Shown in pieces: positions 36,202-46,163 of a DNA stretch of 64,000 nt (position 1 is the stretch's first letter; every line of letters starts with the position of its first letter). The notes under the pieces are model-generated. The model was not told the origin of the DNA, did no database searches, and was given only the letters and a program-made list of their open reading frames with translations. Source of the stretch: Escherichia boydii (GTDB taxonomy: Bacteria; Pseudomonadota; Gammaproteobacteria; Enterobacterales; Enterobacteriaceae); assembly GCA_041890495.1 (NCBI GenBank), contig CP169086.1, forward strand, positions 1,984,001-2,048,000. The letters are read 5' to 3'. Position numbers and translations under genes: made by a program.

Positions 36202-36374
36202 CTGCCTCTCCCCTACCCTATAAAACCGCAGCAACACAATCCATTGTCGCTTCGCTTAATAACCTCAACAATAAAAGTACAAAATGTCTAAATAAGCAAC
36301 AGCGATGAATATAAAACAACCAGGGCTGAAAATAAAGCCCTGATTATCTTATAAAGAGGAATTCGAAGAAATAA

Positions 36375-37385
36375 TTAGATATGGGTAACGATTTCTTTAA
36401 TCAGCGGCGGACCTTTAAAAATAAAACCAGAATAAATTTGCACCAGTGAGGCACCCGCAGCAATCTTTTCACGCGCAGCGATAACCGAGTCGATGCCGCC
36501 AACACCGATGATCGGTAAGCGACCGTTTAATTCCAGTGACAAGCGGCGAATAATTTCGGTGCTTTTTAACTGAAGCGGACGACCACTTAAGCCACCGGTT
36601 TGATCGCAATTTTTCATTCCCTGAACAAGAGAACGATCGAGTGTGGTATTGGTTGCAATAACGCCATCAATATTATGGCGAACTAAACTATCGGCAACCT
36701 GGATCAATTCTTCTTCAGAAAGATCCGGCGCGATCTTCACTGCGATCGGCACATATTTATGGTGCATCGCTTGCAAATCATTTTGCTTATTTTTAATCGC
36801 GGTTAAGAGATCATCCAGCGCTTCACCATATTGCAGCGTGCGTAATCCTGGGGTATTCGGCGATGAAATATTGATGGCGATATATCCCGCATAGGCATAG
36901 ATTTTTTCCATACAAATCAGATAGTCATCTTTGCCCTGCTCCACTGGCGTATCTTTATTTTTGCCGATGTTAATACCCAGGACGCCGTCATAATGGGCCT
37001 TTTTTACGTTCTCTACGAGGTTATCAACGCCAAGATTATTAAAGCCCATACGGTTGATCAAACCTTCGGCATCTACCAGACGAAAGAGACGCGGCTTGTC
37101 ATTACCTGGCTGTGGACGTGGCGTGACGGTACCGATCTCGATCGATCCAAATCCCATCGCGCCTAACGCGTCAATGCACTCCCCGTCTTTATCAAGACCG
37201 GCTGCCAGACCAAGCGGATTTTTAAACGTCAGGCCCATGCAGTTAACAGGTTTCGCAGGCACTTTCTGCCGCACCAGTGCTTCAAACGGCGTTCCTGTAA
37301 TACGGCGTAATTGCTGAAAAGTAAACTCATGAGCGCGCTCTGGATCGAGCTGGAAAAGGGCTTTACGAACGAAGGGGTAGTACAT
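36375..37385 (-). CDS. pyrD: PyrD, dihydroorotate dehydrogenase (quinone)
   Basis: A 336-residue class 2 dihydroorotate dehydrogenase, start at 37385 ([21 protein letters not shown]). The N-terminal helices attach it to the inner membrane and bind quinone. The catalytic Ser of class 2 enzymes lies in [11 protein letters not shown], and the flavin-phosphate loop is IGVGGIDS. It oxidises dihydroorotate to orotate in pyrimidine synthesis. K-12-like. In K-12 a fimbrial cluster lies between pyrD and ssuE; here they are adjacent and divergent. Confidence 0.97.
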
Positions 37386-37400
37386 GAACTCTCCTGGATT

Positions 37401-37496
37401 CCCGGTGTGCAAACCGGGGGCGTATTATGTGCGAGTTCGGACCAAAAGGGAATTGACCTGCGGCAAAAAATCGGCGTAAAACGCAATCGTTTACCT
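37401..37496 (-). promoter_or_regulatory. pyrD promoter, leader hairpin and PurR site
   Basis: On the minus strand ACATAATACG (37421-37430) supplies a -10 element, the start region is a run of C/G, and CCCGGTTTGCACACCGGG (37401-37418) is the leader hairpin that in E. coli couples pyrD expression to the CTP/GTP ratio through the choice of start base. ACGCAATCGTTTACCT (37481-37496, plus strand) matches the PurR operator of E. coli pyrD. Confidence 0.8.
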
Positions 37497-37633
37497 CCCC
37501 GTCTATTTCTTATGCACTTTTTCGCATTTTAATTGCAGATAAATCATTTAGTGGAATAAACGCGCGGTGTCACACTCCTTAAAATTGTTATGAATGTTAG
37601 ATAAAAGCAAACAATTAGTTATAAGGAGGAAGT

Positions 37634-38209
37634 ATGCGCGTCATTACCCTGGCCGGAAGTCCACGATTCCCTTCGCGCTCCAGCGCCCTGCTGGAATATG
37701 CCCGTGAAAAACTCAATGCTCTGGATGTGGAAGTGTGCCACTGGAACCTGCATAACTTCGAACCTGAAGATTTGCTCTACGCCCGTTTCGACAGCCCAGC
37801 GCTTAAAACGCTCATCGAGCAGCTTAACGGCGCTGACGGCTTAATTGTGGCAACGCCCATTTATAAAGCCTCTTTTTCCGGAGCGCTGAAAACCCTGCTC
37901 GATCTGCTTCCGGAACGCGCGCTGGACGGGAAGGTGGTGCTGCCGCTGGCAACAGGCGGTACGGTTGCCCATTTACTGGCCGTGGATTACGCCCTGAAGC
38001 CGGTGCTGAACGCGCTGAAAGCGCAGGAGATCCTCCACGGCGTTTTCGCCGATGACTCCCAGGTCATCGACTATCAGCACAAACCCCACTTTACGCCCAA
38101 CCTGCAAACCCGCCTCGATACTGCTCTGGAAACCTTCTGGCATGCCCTGCATCGCCGGGATATCCAGGCGCCGGCGTTTGGTCAGCCTCAAGGAGTCGCA
38201 CATGTTTAA
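37634..38209 (+). CDS. ssuE: SsuE, NADPH-dependent FMN reductase
   Basis: A 191-residue flavodoxin-like FMN reductase; GSPRFPSRSSALLEYA is the FMN phosphate loop. It supplies FMNH2 to the monooxygenase SsuD for desulfonation of alkanesulfonates when sulfate is short. AAGGAGG precedes the ATG. It overlaps ssuA by 8 bp. The C-terminal tail (APAFGQPQGVAHV) and many positions differ from K-12, placing it in a non-E. coli tract. Confidence 0.95.
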   Translation: MRVITLAGSPRFPSRSSALLEYAREKLNALDVEVCHWNLHNFEPEDLLYARFDSPALKTLIEQLNGADGLIVATPIYKASFSGALKTLLDLLPERALDGKVVLPLATGGTVAHLLAVDYALKPVLNALKAQEILHGVFADDSQVIDYQHKPHFTPNLQTRLDTALETFWHALHRRDIQAPAFGQPQGVAHV

Positions 38210-39164
38210 AACCTTAACCCGCATCGGACTGGCCGGTTTGATGGCGCTTACCTCGCTGGCCCATGCCGCAGAAACGGCTCCGGAAAGCTTACGTATCGGC
38301 TATCAGAAAGGCAGCGTCAGCATGGTGCTGGCAAAAAGCCACCAGCTTCTGGAAAAACGCTTCCCGGACACCAAATTCTCCTGGGTAGAGTTCCCGGCTG
38401 GCCCGCAGATGCTGGAGGCCCTGAACGTGGGCAGCATCGATCTCGGCAGCACGGGCGATATTCCCCCTATTTTCGCCCAGGCGGCGGGAGCGGACCTCGT
38501 CTATGTAGGCGTTGAGCCGCCCAAGCCGAAGGCCGAGGTGATCCTGGTGCCTGAAAACAGCGATATCAAAAGCGTCGCCGATCTCAAAGGTCATAAGGTC
38601 GCATTCCAGAAAGGTTCCAGCTCACACAACCTGTTGCTGCGTGCCCTGCAAGAGGCCGGGCTCAAGTTCACTGACATTCAGCCTGTTTACCTGACGCCTG
38701 CCGACGCGCGCGCCGCGTTCCAGCAGAAGAACGTTGATGCCTGGGCCATCTGGGATCCGTACTACTCCGCCGCATTGCTGCAGGGCGGCGTTCGCGTGCT
38801 GAAAGACGGTACCACGCTGAAGCAGACCGGCTCGTTTTATCTGGCCGCGCGCCCTTATGCGGAAAAGAACGGCGCATTTATTCAGGGCGTGCTGGATACC
38901 TTTACCCAGGCCGATGCCCTGACTCAGAGCCAGCGTCAGGAGAGCATTTCCCTGCTGGCGAAAACCATGGGCTTACCTGAGCCGGTGATCGCGAGCTATC
39001 TCAACCACCGTCCACCGACCACTATTACGCCCGTGGACGCGCACGTCGCCGCGCTTCAGCAACAAACGGCTGATCTCTTCTATCAAAACCACCTGGTACC
39101 AAAACAGGTCACTATTCGCGAACGCATCTGGCAGCCCGCAGGCAAAGAAGGAGCTAAATCATGA
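38202..39164 (+). CDS. ssuA: SsuA, aliphatic sulfonate binding protein
   Basis: A 320-residue periplasmic binding protein with signal peptide (MFKTLTRIGLAGLMALTSLAHA) and the family segments LRIGYQKGS, FPAGPQMLEALNVGSIDLGSTGDIPPIFAQAAGADLVYVG and AWAIWDPYYSAA. It captures alkanesulfonates for SsuBC. The start at 38202 follows AGGAGTCG inside the ssuE end; a longer frame back to 38052 is a shadow within ssuE. Diverged from K-12. Confidence 0.95.
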   Translation: MFKTLTRIGLAGLMALTSLAHAAETAPESLRIGYQKGSVSMVLAKSHQLLEKRFPDTKFSWVEFPAGPQMLEALNVGSIDLGSTGDIPPIFAQAAGADLVYVGVEPPKPKAEVILVPENSDIKSVADLKGHKVAFQKGSSSHNLLLRALQEAGLKFTDIQPVYLTPADARAAFQQKNVDAWAIWDPYYSAALLQGGVRVLKDGTTLKQTGSFYLAARPYAEKNGAFIQGVLDTFTQADALTQSQRQESISLLAKTMGLPEPVIASYLNHRPPTTITPVDAHVAALQQQTADLFYQNHLVPKQVTIRERIWQPAGKEGAKS

Positions 39165-40306
39165 GTCTGAATCTTTTCTGGTTTTTACCGACCCACGGTG
39201 ATGGACACTATCTTGGTACAGAAGAGGGCTCGCGCCCGGTTGACCACGGCTACCTGCAGCAGATTGCGCAGGCTGCGGACCGAATCGGTTTCACCGGGGT
39301 GCTGATCCCAACCGGACGGTCATGTGAAGATGCGTGGCTGGTCGCCGCGTCGATGATCCCGGTCACCCAGCGTCTGAAGTTCCTGGTTGCGTTACGCCCG
39401 AGCGTCGTCTCCCCTACCGTGGCGGCACGTCAGGCGGCAACGCTGGATCGACTGTCGAACGGCCGCGCCCTGTTTAACCTGGTGACGGGCAGCGATCCGC
39501 AGGAGCTGGCTGGCGACGGCGTGTTCCTCGACCATACCGAACGCTACGAAGCCTCCGCCGAGTTCACCCGCGTCTGGCGACGTCTGCTGGAAGGGGAAAC
39601 CGTCACCTTTGAAGGCAAGCATATTCACGTTCGCGACGCGAAGCTCTACTTCCCGCCGGTGCAGCAGCCGCGCCCACCGCTCTATTTTGGCGGATCGTCA
39701 GATGTCGCCCAGGAGCTGGCGGCAGAACAGGTTGATCTCTACCTCACCTGGGGCGAACCGCCGGAACTGGTTAAAGAGAAAATCGAACAAGTGCGGGCGA
39801 AAGCTGCCGCGCATGGACGCAAAATTCGTTTCGGTATTCGTCTGCATGTGATTGTTCGTGAAACTAACGACGAAGCGTGGCAGGCCGCCGAGCGGTTAAT
39901 CTCGCATCTTGATGATGAAACTATCGCCAAAGCACAGGCCGCATTCGCCCGGACGGATTCCGTAGGGCAACAGCGAATGGCGGCGTTACATAACGGCAAG
40001 CGCGACAATCTGGAGATCAGCCCCAATTTATGGGCAGGCGTTGGCTTAGTGCGCGGCGGTGCCGGGACGGCGCTGGTGGGCGATGGTCCTACGGTCGCTG
40101 CGCGAATCAACGAATATGCCGCGCTTGGCATCGACAGTTTTGTGCTTTCGGGCTATCCGCATCTGGAAGAAGCGTATCGGGTTGGCGAGTTGCTGTTCCC
40201 GCTTCTGGATGTCGCCATCCCGGAAATTCCCCAGCCGCAGCCGCTGAATTCGCAAGGCGAAGCGGTGGCGAATGATTTTATCCCCCGTAAAGTCGCGCAA
40301 AGCTAA
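39161..40306 (+). CDS. ssuD: SsuD, FMNH2-dependent alkanesulfonate monooxygenase
   Basis: A 381-residue luciferase-like TIM-barrel enzyme. It cleaves alkanesulfonates to aldehyde and sulfite using FMNH2 from SsuE. The Cys of PTGRSCEDAW and the Arg of the C-terminal region belong to the active site. Up to about residue 180 (PLYFGGSS) it is diverged from K-12, for example LEGETVTFEGKHIHVRDAKLYF; from there on it looks identical to K-12 but for one residue. The frame is intact across this switch near 39,700. Overlaps ssuA by 4 bp. Confidence 0.96.
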   Translation: MSLNLFWFLPTHGDGHYLGTEEGSRPVDHGYLQQIAQAADRIGFTGVLIPTGRSCEDAWLVAASMIPVTQRLKFLVALRPSVVSPTVAARQAATLDRLSNGRALFNLVTGSDPQELAGDGVFLDHTERYEASAEFTRVWRRLLEGETVTFEGKHIHVRDAKLYFPPVQQPRPPLYFGGSSDVAQELAAEQVDLYLTWGEPPELVKEKIEQVRAKAAAHGRKIRFGIRLHVIVRETNDEAWQAAERLISHLDDETIAKAQAAFARTDSVGQQRMAALHNGKRDNLEISPNLWAGVGLVRGGAGTALVGDGPTVAARINEYAALGIDSFVLSGYPHLEEAYRVGELLFPLLDVAIPEIPQPQPLNSQGEAVANDFIPRKVAQS

Positions 40307-40316
40307 GGAAGAAATA

Positions 40317-41108
40317 ATGGCAACGCCAGTGAAGAAGTGGTTATTGCGCGTTGCCCCCTGGTTTTTACCGGTGGGCATCGTGGCGGTGTGGCAACTGGCC
40401 TCCTCGGTTGGCTGGCTGTCGACGCGTATTTTGCCTTCACCGGAAGGAGTGGTGACGGCGTTCTGGACGCTCTCCGCCAGCGGCGAACTGTGGCAGCATC
40501 TGGCGATCAGCTCCTGGCGGGCGCTGATTGGCTTTTCAATTGGCGGATCGCTGGGGTTGATTTTGGGACTGATTAGCGGGCTATCTCGCTGGGGAGAACG
40601 GCTGCTGGATACCTCAATTCAGATGTTGCGCAACGTGCCGCATCTGGCGCTGATCCCGCTGGTGATTTTGTGGTTTGGCATTGATGAATCCGCAAAAATC
40701 TTTCTGGTGGCGCTCGGTACGCTATTCCCCATTTATATCAACACCTGGCATGGCATCCGTAATATCGATCGCGGGTTGGTGGAGATGGCGCGTAGCTATG
40801 GATTATCCGGCATACCGCTGTTTATCCATGTGATCCTGCCTGGTGCCCTGCCCTCAATTATGGTCGGCGTGCGTTTTGCGTTGGGCCTGATGTGGCTGAC
40901 GCTGATTGTTGCCGAAACCATTTCTGCCAATTCAGGCATTGGTTATCTGGCGATGAATGCGCGGGAGTTTTTGCAAACGGACGTGGTGGTAGTCGCTATT
41001 ATTCTTTACGCCCTGCTCGGCAAACTGGCTGACGTCAGCGCGCAGCTGTTAGAGCGCCTCTGGTTGCGCTGGAACCCGGCTTATCATTTGAAGGAGGCCA
41101 CGGTATGA
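40317..41108 (+). CDS. ssuC: SsuC, sulfonate ABC permease
   Basis: A 263-residue inner-membrane permease with about six membrane helices and the EAA-type loop ([29 protein letters not shown]) that contacts the ATPase SsuB. The ATG at 40317 follows AAGGAAG; an upstream frame to 40272 lies inside ssuD. K-12-like throughout. Overlaps ssuB by 4 bp. Confidence 0.95.
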
Positions 41109-41872
41109 ATACTGCTCGTCTGAACCAGGGCACGCCATTGTTGCTCAATGCAGTAAGCAAACATTACGCGGAAAATATCGTCCTGAACCAACTGGATTTA
41201 CATATTCCGGCAGGTCAGTTTGTGGCGGTGGTGGGCCGCAGCGGTGGTGGCAAAAGTACCCTGCTGCGCCTGCTGGCAGGTCTGGAAACGCCAACCGCAG
41301 GCGATGTGTTAGCGGGCACCACACCGCTGGCTGAAATTCAGGAAGACACGCGAATGATGTTTCAGGATGCGCGTCTGCTACCGTGGAAATCGGTGATTGA
41401 TAACGTTGGGTTAGGCCTTAAAGGCCAGTGGCGCGATGCCGCACGTCGAGCGTTGGCTGCGGTAGGACTGGAGAATCGCGCAGGGGAATGGCCTGCCGCA
41501 CTTTCTGGCGGGCAGAAACAGCGAGTGGCGCTGGCAAGAGCGTTGATTCATCGACCGGGATTATTGTTGCTTGATGAACCGCTCGGGGCGCTGGACGCCT
41601 TAACGCGACTCGAGATGCAGGATTTGATTGTGTCACTTTGGCAGGAGCACGGCTTTACCGTACTGTTGGTGACGCATGATGTGAGCGAAGCGGTAGCGAT
41701 GGCTGACCGGGTGCTGTTAATTGAAGAGGGAAAAATTGGTCTGGATTTGACAGTGGATATCCCCCGTCCGCGTCGATTAGGGTCGGTGCGATTAGCGGAG
41801 CTGGAAGCGGAGGTGTTGCAACGGGTGATGCAACGTGGTGAATCTGAAACTCGCCTGAGAAAACAGGGGTAA
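41105..41872 (+). CDS. ssuB: SsuB, sulfonate ABC transporter ATPase
   Basis: A 255-residue ABC ATPase with Walker [11 protein letters not shown]-loop [11 protein letters not shown], signature [15 protein letters not shown], Walker [13 protein letters not shown] and the switch His in [10 protein letters not shown]. It powers uptake through SsuC of sulfonates delivered by SsuA. Last gene of ssuEADCB, which in E. coli needs the Cbl activator under sulfate limitation. K-12-like. Followed by a hairpin shared with the convergent pepN. Confidence 0.96.
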
Positions 41873-41877
41873 ATTCC

Positions 41878-41907
41878 CCGAATGGCGGCGCTATTGCCGC
41901 CATTCGG
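41878..41907. terminator. Hairpin between ssuB and pepN
   Basis: CCGAATGGCGGC / GCCGCCATTCGG forms a long stem between the convergent genes; it can serve both. Confidence 0.8.
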
Positions 41908-41914
41908 TTATTTA

Positions 41915-44527
41915 TCAAGCCAGTGCTTTAGTTATCTTCTCGTACAGATCGCCAGAGAGATTTTCCAGCCCTTTCAACTGTTCCAGCGCCGCGCGCATTT
42001 TCTCCTGACGTTTGGCATCGTAACGTTTCAGGCGAATCAGCGGTTCAATCAGACGTGAAGCCACCTGCGGGTTACGGCTGTTGAGGTCGGTAAGCATTTC
42101 CACCAGGAACAGGTAACCGCTGCCATCTTCGGCATGGAACGCTGCCGGATTGCTGCCCGCAAACGCGCCAATCAACGAACGAATACGGTTCGGGTTGCTC
42201 ATGGTAAATGAGCGATGCTGCAACAGGCCGCGCACCGTCTCCAGCACATTCGCCGCCGGGCTGGTGGCTTGCAGGATAAACCATTTATCCATCACCAGAC
42301 CGTTCTGATGCCACTTGTCGTCGTACTCCTGCATCAGCGCGTCACGGCAAGGCAGCTGTGCGGCAACCGCCGCAGAAAGCGCCGCCAGCGCATCAGTCAT
42401 ATTGTTTGCTTCGTGGAACTGCTTGCTCACCAGCACATCAGCCAGATGCGTTTCACCAAAAGCGAGGAAACGCAGGCAGGCATTACGCAGAGTGCGTTTT
42501 GCAATATCTTCATGCTCAACACGGTACTCGCTCTGGTAATTCGCGTTGTAAATAGCCAGTAGCTCATCCGCCAGTTCAGTCGCCAGAGTACGAGTGAGTG
42601 CTTCGCGTACTTCGGCAATAGCAATCGGGTCGATGATATCGAACAATTCAGCCATTTCATTGACAGAAGGCAGCGTCAGGATTTCTGCCGCCAGCGCTGG
42701 ATCAATCTTCTCATCAAGCAGTACCGCGCGGAAAGCATCAGCCACATGCACCGGCAGAGACAGCGGCTGACCTTGCTGATGACGCGCGACGTTCAGCTTG
42801 ATGTAGGTTGCCAGCAAACTTTGCGCCGCATCCCAGCGGGAGAAATCATTACGCGCATGACGCATCAGGAAGGTCAGTTGCTGATCGCTCCACTTATATT
42901 CCAGTTTCACTGGCGCAGAGAATTCGCACAGCAGCGCAGGCACCGGCTGGAAGTAGACATTATCAAAGACAAAGGTCTGTTCCGCCTGAGTGACGTTCAG
43001 CACGGAATTCACCGGATGACCGCCTTTCTGCAACGGGATCACTTTGCCTTCGTTATCATACAGTTCGATGGCAAACGGAATATGCAGCGGCTGTTTTTCT
43101 GCCTGATCCGGCGTGGCTGGCGTGCGCTGGCTGATGGTCAGGGTGTACTGCTCGGTTTCCGGATTGTAGTCGTCTTTGACGGTCACAATCGGTGTACCGG
43201 ACTGGCTGTACCAACGGCGGAAATGGGAGAGATCGACATTCGACGCATCTTCCATCGCCTGCACAAAGTCGTCACAGGTCGCTGCACTACCATCATGACG
43301 CTCGAAATAAAGCTGCATCCCTTTCTGGAAGTTTTCTTCGCCAAGCAGGGTGTGGATCATGCGAATCACTTCCGCGCCCTTCTCGTAAACGGTCAGGGTG
43401 TAGAAGTTGTTCATCTCAATGACCATATCCGGGCGGATCGGGTGCGCCATCGGGCTGGCGTCTTCTGCAAACTGCAATCCGCGCATGGTGCGTACATTAT
43501 TGATGCGGTTAACTGCGCGGGAACCAAGGTCAGAGCTGAACTCCTGATCGCGGAAGACGGTTAAACCTTCTTTCAGGCTGAGCTGGAACCAGTCGCGACA
43601 GGTCACTCGGTTACCGGTCCAGTTATGGAAATATTCATGGCCGATAACGCGTTCAATATCGAGGTAATCTTTGTCGGTGGCGGTGTCGGTGCGGGCCAGC
43701 ACATATTTGGAGTTAAAGATATTCAGCCCCTTATTCTCCATTGCGCCCATATTGAAGAAATCCACCGCGACGATCATATAGATGTCGAGGTCATACTCCA
43801 GGCCAAAGCGTTCTTCATCCCATTTCATGGAGTTTTTCACCGAGGTCATCGCCCACGGCGCGCGATCAAGGTTGCCGCGATCGACGTACAGCTCCAGTGC
43901 TACTTCGCGACCAGAACGCGTGGTAAAGGTATCGCGCAGTACATCAAAGTCGCCTGCCACCAGCGCAAACAGGTAGCACGGTTTCGGGAACGGGTCCTGC
44001 CACTGTACCCAATGGCGTCCGTTTTCCAGTTCGCCTTGCGCAACGCGGTTACCATTGGAAAGCAGGAAGGGATATTTGATTTTATCGGCAATAATTTTGG
44101 TGGTAAAACGCGCCAGCACGTCCGGGCGGTCGAGATAATACGTAATATGGCGGAAACCTTCGGCTTCACACTGGGTGCAAAGCGCATCGCCTGACTGATA
44201 AAGCCCTTCCAGCGCGGTATTCGCCGCCGGGCTTATTTCATTAATGATCTTAAGCGTAAAACGCTCCGGCAAATTACTGATAACCAGTGCGCCCTCTTCT
44301 TCTTTCCAGGCGGTCCACGGCTCATCATTAATATGAACAGAAACCAGTTTGAGGTCTTCGCCGTTGAGACGAAGGGGAGCATCTGATGCACCATGACGGA
44401 CAGCCTGGCTGACCGCGGTAACGACCGTCTTTTGCGCGTCGAGGTCAAAGGTCAAGTCAATATCAGTAATCTGGTAATCCGGCGCACGATAATCGTGACG
44501 GTATTTGGCTTGTGGCTGTTGAGTCAT
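41915..44527 (-). CDS. pepN: PepN, aminopeptidase N
   Basis: An 870-residue M1 metallopeptidase. The exopeptidase motif GAMEN and the zinc motif HEYFHNWTGNRVTCRDWFQLSLKEG (HExxH-18-E) are present, followed by the beta and long helical C-terminal domains. It is the main aminopeptidase of E. coli, removing N-terminal residues from peptides in the cytoplasm. K-12-like. Convergent with ssuB and divergent from pncB. Confidence 0.97.
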   Translation of the reverse strand: MTQQPQAKYRHDYRAPDYQITDIDLTFDLDAQKTVVTAVSQAVRHGASDAPLRLNGEDLKLVSVHINDEPWTAWKEEEGALVISNLPERFTLKIINEISPAANTALEGLYQSGDALCTQCEAEGFRHITYYLDRPDVLARFTTKIIADKIKYPFLLSNGNRVAQGELENGRHWVQWQDPFPKPCYLFALVAGDFDVLRDTFTTRSGREVALELYVDRGNLDRAPWAMTSVKNSMKWDEERFGLEYDLDIYMIVAVDFFNMGAMENKGLNIFNSKYVLARTDTATDKDYLDIERVIGHEYFHNWTGNRVTCRDWFQLSLKEGLTVFRDQEFSSDLGSRAVNRINNVRTMRGLQFAEDASPMAHPIRPDMVIEMNNFYTLTVYEKGAEVIRMIHTLLGEENFQKGMQLYFERHDGSAATCDDFVQAMEDASNVDLSHFRRWYSQSGTPIVTVKDDYNPETEQYTLTISQRTPATPDQAEKQPLHIPFAIELYDNEGKVIPLQKGGHPVNSVLNVTQAEQTFVFDNVYFQPVPALLCEFSAPVKLEYKWSDQQLTFLMRHARNDFSRWDAAQSLLATYIKLNVARHQQGQPLSLPVHVADAFRAVLLDEKIDPALAAEILTLPSVNEMAELFDIIDPIAIAEVREALTRTLATELADELLAIYNANYQSEYRVEHEDIAKRTLRNACLRFLAFGETHLADVLVSKQFHEANNMTDALAALSAAVAAQLPCRDALMQEYDDKWHQNGLVMDKWFILQATSPAANVLETVRGLLQHRSFTMSNPNRIRSLIGAFAGSNPAAFHAEDGSGYLFLVEMLTDLNSRNPQVASRLIEPLIRLKRYDAKRQEKMRAALEQLKGLENLSGDLYEKITKALA

Positions 44528-44792
44528 AAATAACCTTTAGCATCTTTTATAGAGTCTGGTGTTCAGTCTATTCCTGTTGCGTAAATCGCGCTATGCAGAA
44601 TCTTCATCTTTTCAGGTACAAACGCCTTTATTGCTACATTTTTATAACATACACCGCGTAATGCCATCGACCAGAAAGGTGGCATATGGTGTGATCGGGG
44701 TTCAATAAATTGCGAAACAAGGTATACTCCAGCAGTTCCTGAAGATGTTTATTGTACTAAACGCTCCTGTACGAGGACGCTACTGCGCACCT

Positions 44793-45995
44793 ATGACACA
44801 ATTCGCTTCTCCTGTTCTGCACTCGTTGCTGGATACAGATGCTTATAAGTTGCATATGCAGCAAGCCGTGTTTCATCACTATTACGATGTGCATGTCGCG
44901 GCGGAGTTTCGTTGCCGAGGTGACGATCTGCTGGGTATTTATGCCGATGCTATTCGTGAACAGGTTCAGGCGATGCAGCACCTGCGCCTGCAGGATGATG
45001 AATATCAGTGGCTTTCTGCCCTGCCTTTCTTTAAGGCCGACTATCTTAACTGGTTACGCGAGTTCCGCTTTAACCCGGAACAAGTCACCGTGTCCAACGA
45101 TAATGGCAAGCTGGATATTCGTTTAAGCGGCCCGTGGCGTGAAGTCATCCTCTGGGAAGTTCCTTTGCTGGCGGTTATCAGTGAAATGGTACATCGCTAT
45201 CGCTCACCGCAGGCCGACGTTGCGCAAGCCCTCGACACGCTGGAAAGCAAATTAGTCGACTTCTCGGCGTTAACCGCCGGTCTTGATATGTCGCGCTTCC
45301 ATCTGATGGATTTTGGCACCCGTCGCCGTTTTTCTCGCGAAGTACAAGAAACCATCGTTAAGCGTCTGCAACAGGAATCCTGGTTTGTGGGCACCAGCAA
45401 CTACGATCTGGCGCGTCGGCTTTCCCTCACGCCGATGGGAACACAGGCACACGAATGGTTCCAGGCACATCAGCAAATCAGCCCGGATCTAGCCAACAGC
45501 CAGCGAGCTGCACTTGCTGCCTGGCTGGAAGAGTATCCCGACCAACTTGGCATTGCATTAACCGACTGCATCACTATGGATGCTTTCCTGCGTGATTTCG
45601 GTGTCGAGTTCGCTAGTCGGTATCAGGGCCTGCGTCATGACTCTGGCGACCCGGTTGAATGGGGTGAAAAAGCCATTGCACATTATGAAAAGCTGGGAAT
45701 TGATCCACAGAGTAAAACGCTGGTTTTCTCTGACAATCTGGATTTACGCAAAGCGGTTGAGCTATACCGCCACTTCTCTTCCCGCGTGCAATTAAGTTTT
45801 GGTATTGGGACTCGCCTGACCTGCGATATCCCCCAGGTAAAACCCCTGAATATTGTCATTAAGTTGGTAGAGTGTAACGGTAAACCGGTGGCGAAACTTT
45901 CTGACAGCCCTGGCAAAACTATCTGCCATGATAAAGCGTTTGTTCGGGCGCTGCGCAAAGCGTTCGACCTTCCGCATATTAAAAAAGCCAGTTAA
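44793..45995 (+). CDS. pncB: PncB, nicotinate phosphoribosyltransferase
   Basis: A 400-residue enzyme, start at 44793 (MTQFASPVLHSLLDTDAYKLHM); the upstream frame to 44745 is not part of the family. It makes nicotinate mononucleotide from nicotinate and PRPP in NAD salvage. The auto-phosphorylated His lies in VSEMVHRYRS-type context (VISEMVHRYRS) and the substrate region in GLRHDSGDPVEWG. K-12-like. Regulated by NadR in E. coli. Confidence 0.96.
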   Translation: MTQFASPVLHSLLDTDAYKLHMQQAVFHHYYDVHVAAEFRCRGDDLLGIYADAIREQVQAMQHLRLQDDEYQWLSALPFFKADYLNWLREFRFNPEQVTVSNDNGKLDIRLSGPWREVILWEVPLLAVISEMVHRYRSPQADVAQALDTLESKLVDFSALTAGLDMSRFHLMDFGTRRRFSREVQETIVKRLQQESWFVGTSNYDLARRLSLTPMGTQAHEWFQAHQQISPDLANSQRAALAAWLEEYPDQLGIALTDCITMDAFLRDFGVEFASRYQGLRHDSGDPVEWGEKAIAHYEKLGIDPQSKTLVFSDNLDLRKAVELYRHFSSRVQLSFGIGTRLTCDIPQVKPLNIVIKLVECNGKPVAKLSDSPGKTICHDKAFVRALRKAFDLPHIKKAS

Positions 45996-46002
45996 TATCA
46001 TC

Positions 46003-46028
46003 AGGGAGCTAATCGGCTCCCTTTTTTT
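46003..46028 (+). terminator. pncB terminator
   Basis: AGGGAGC / GCTCCCT stem with loop TAATCG, followed by T residues. Confidence 0.85.
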
Positions 46029-46163
46029 ACCTTTAATTCCGAAATCTTTCGCTGCATTTGCGAATTCTGCTTGTCTGATTGCAGATGCCAGGTAACATAG
46101 GTATCCCCCCATTTACGGGTGGACAAGTGTTTATTTTTTCCGACTATTAACAGAGAGAATATT

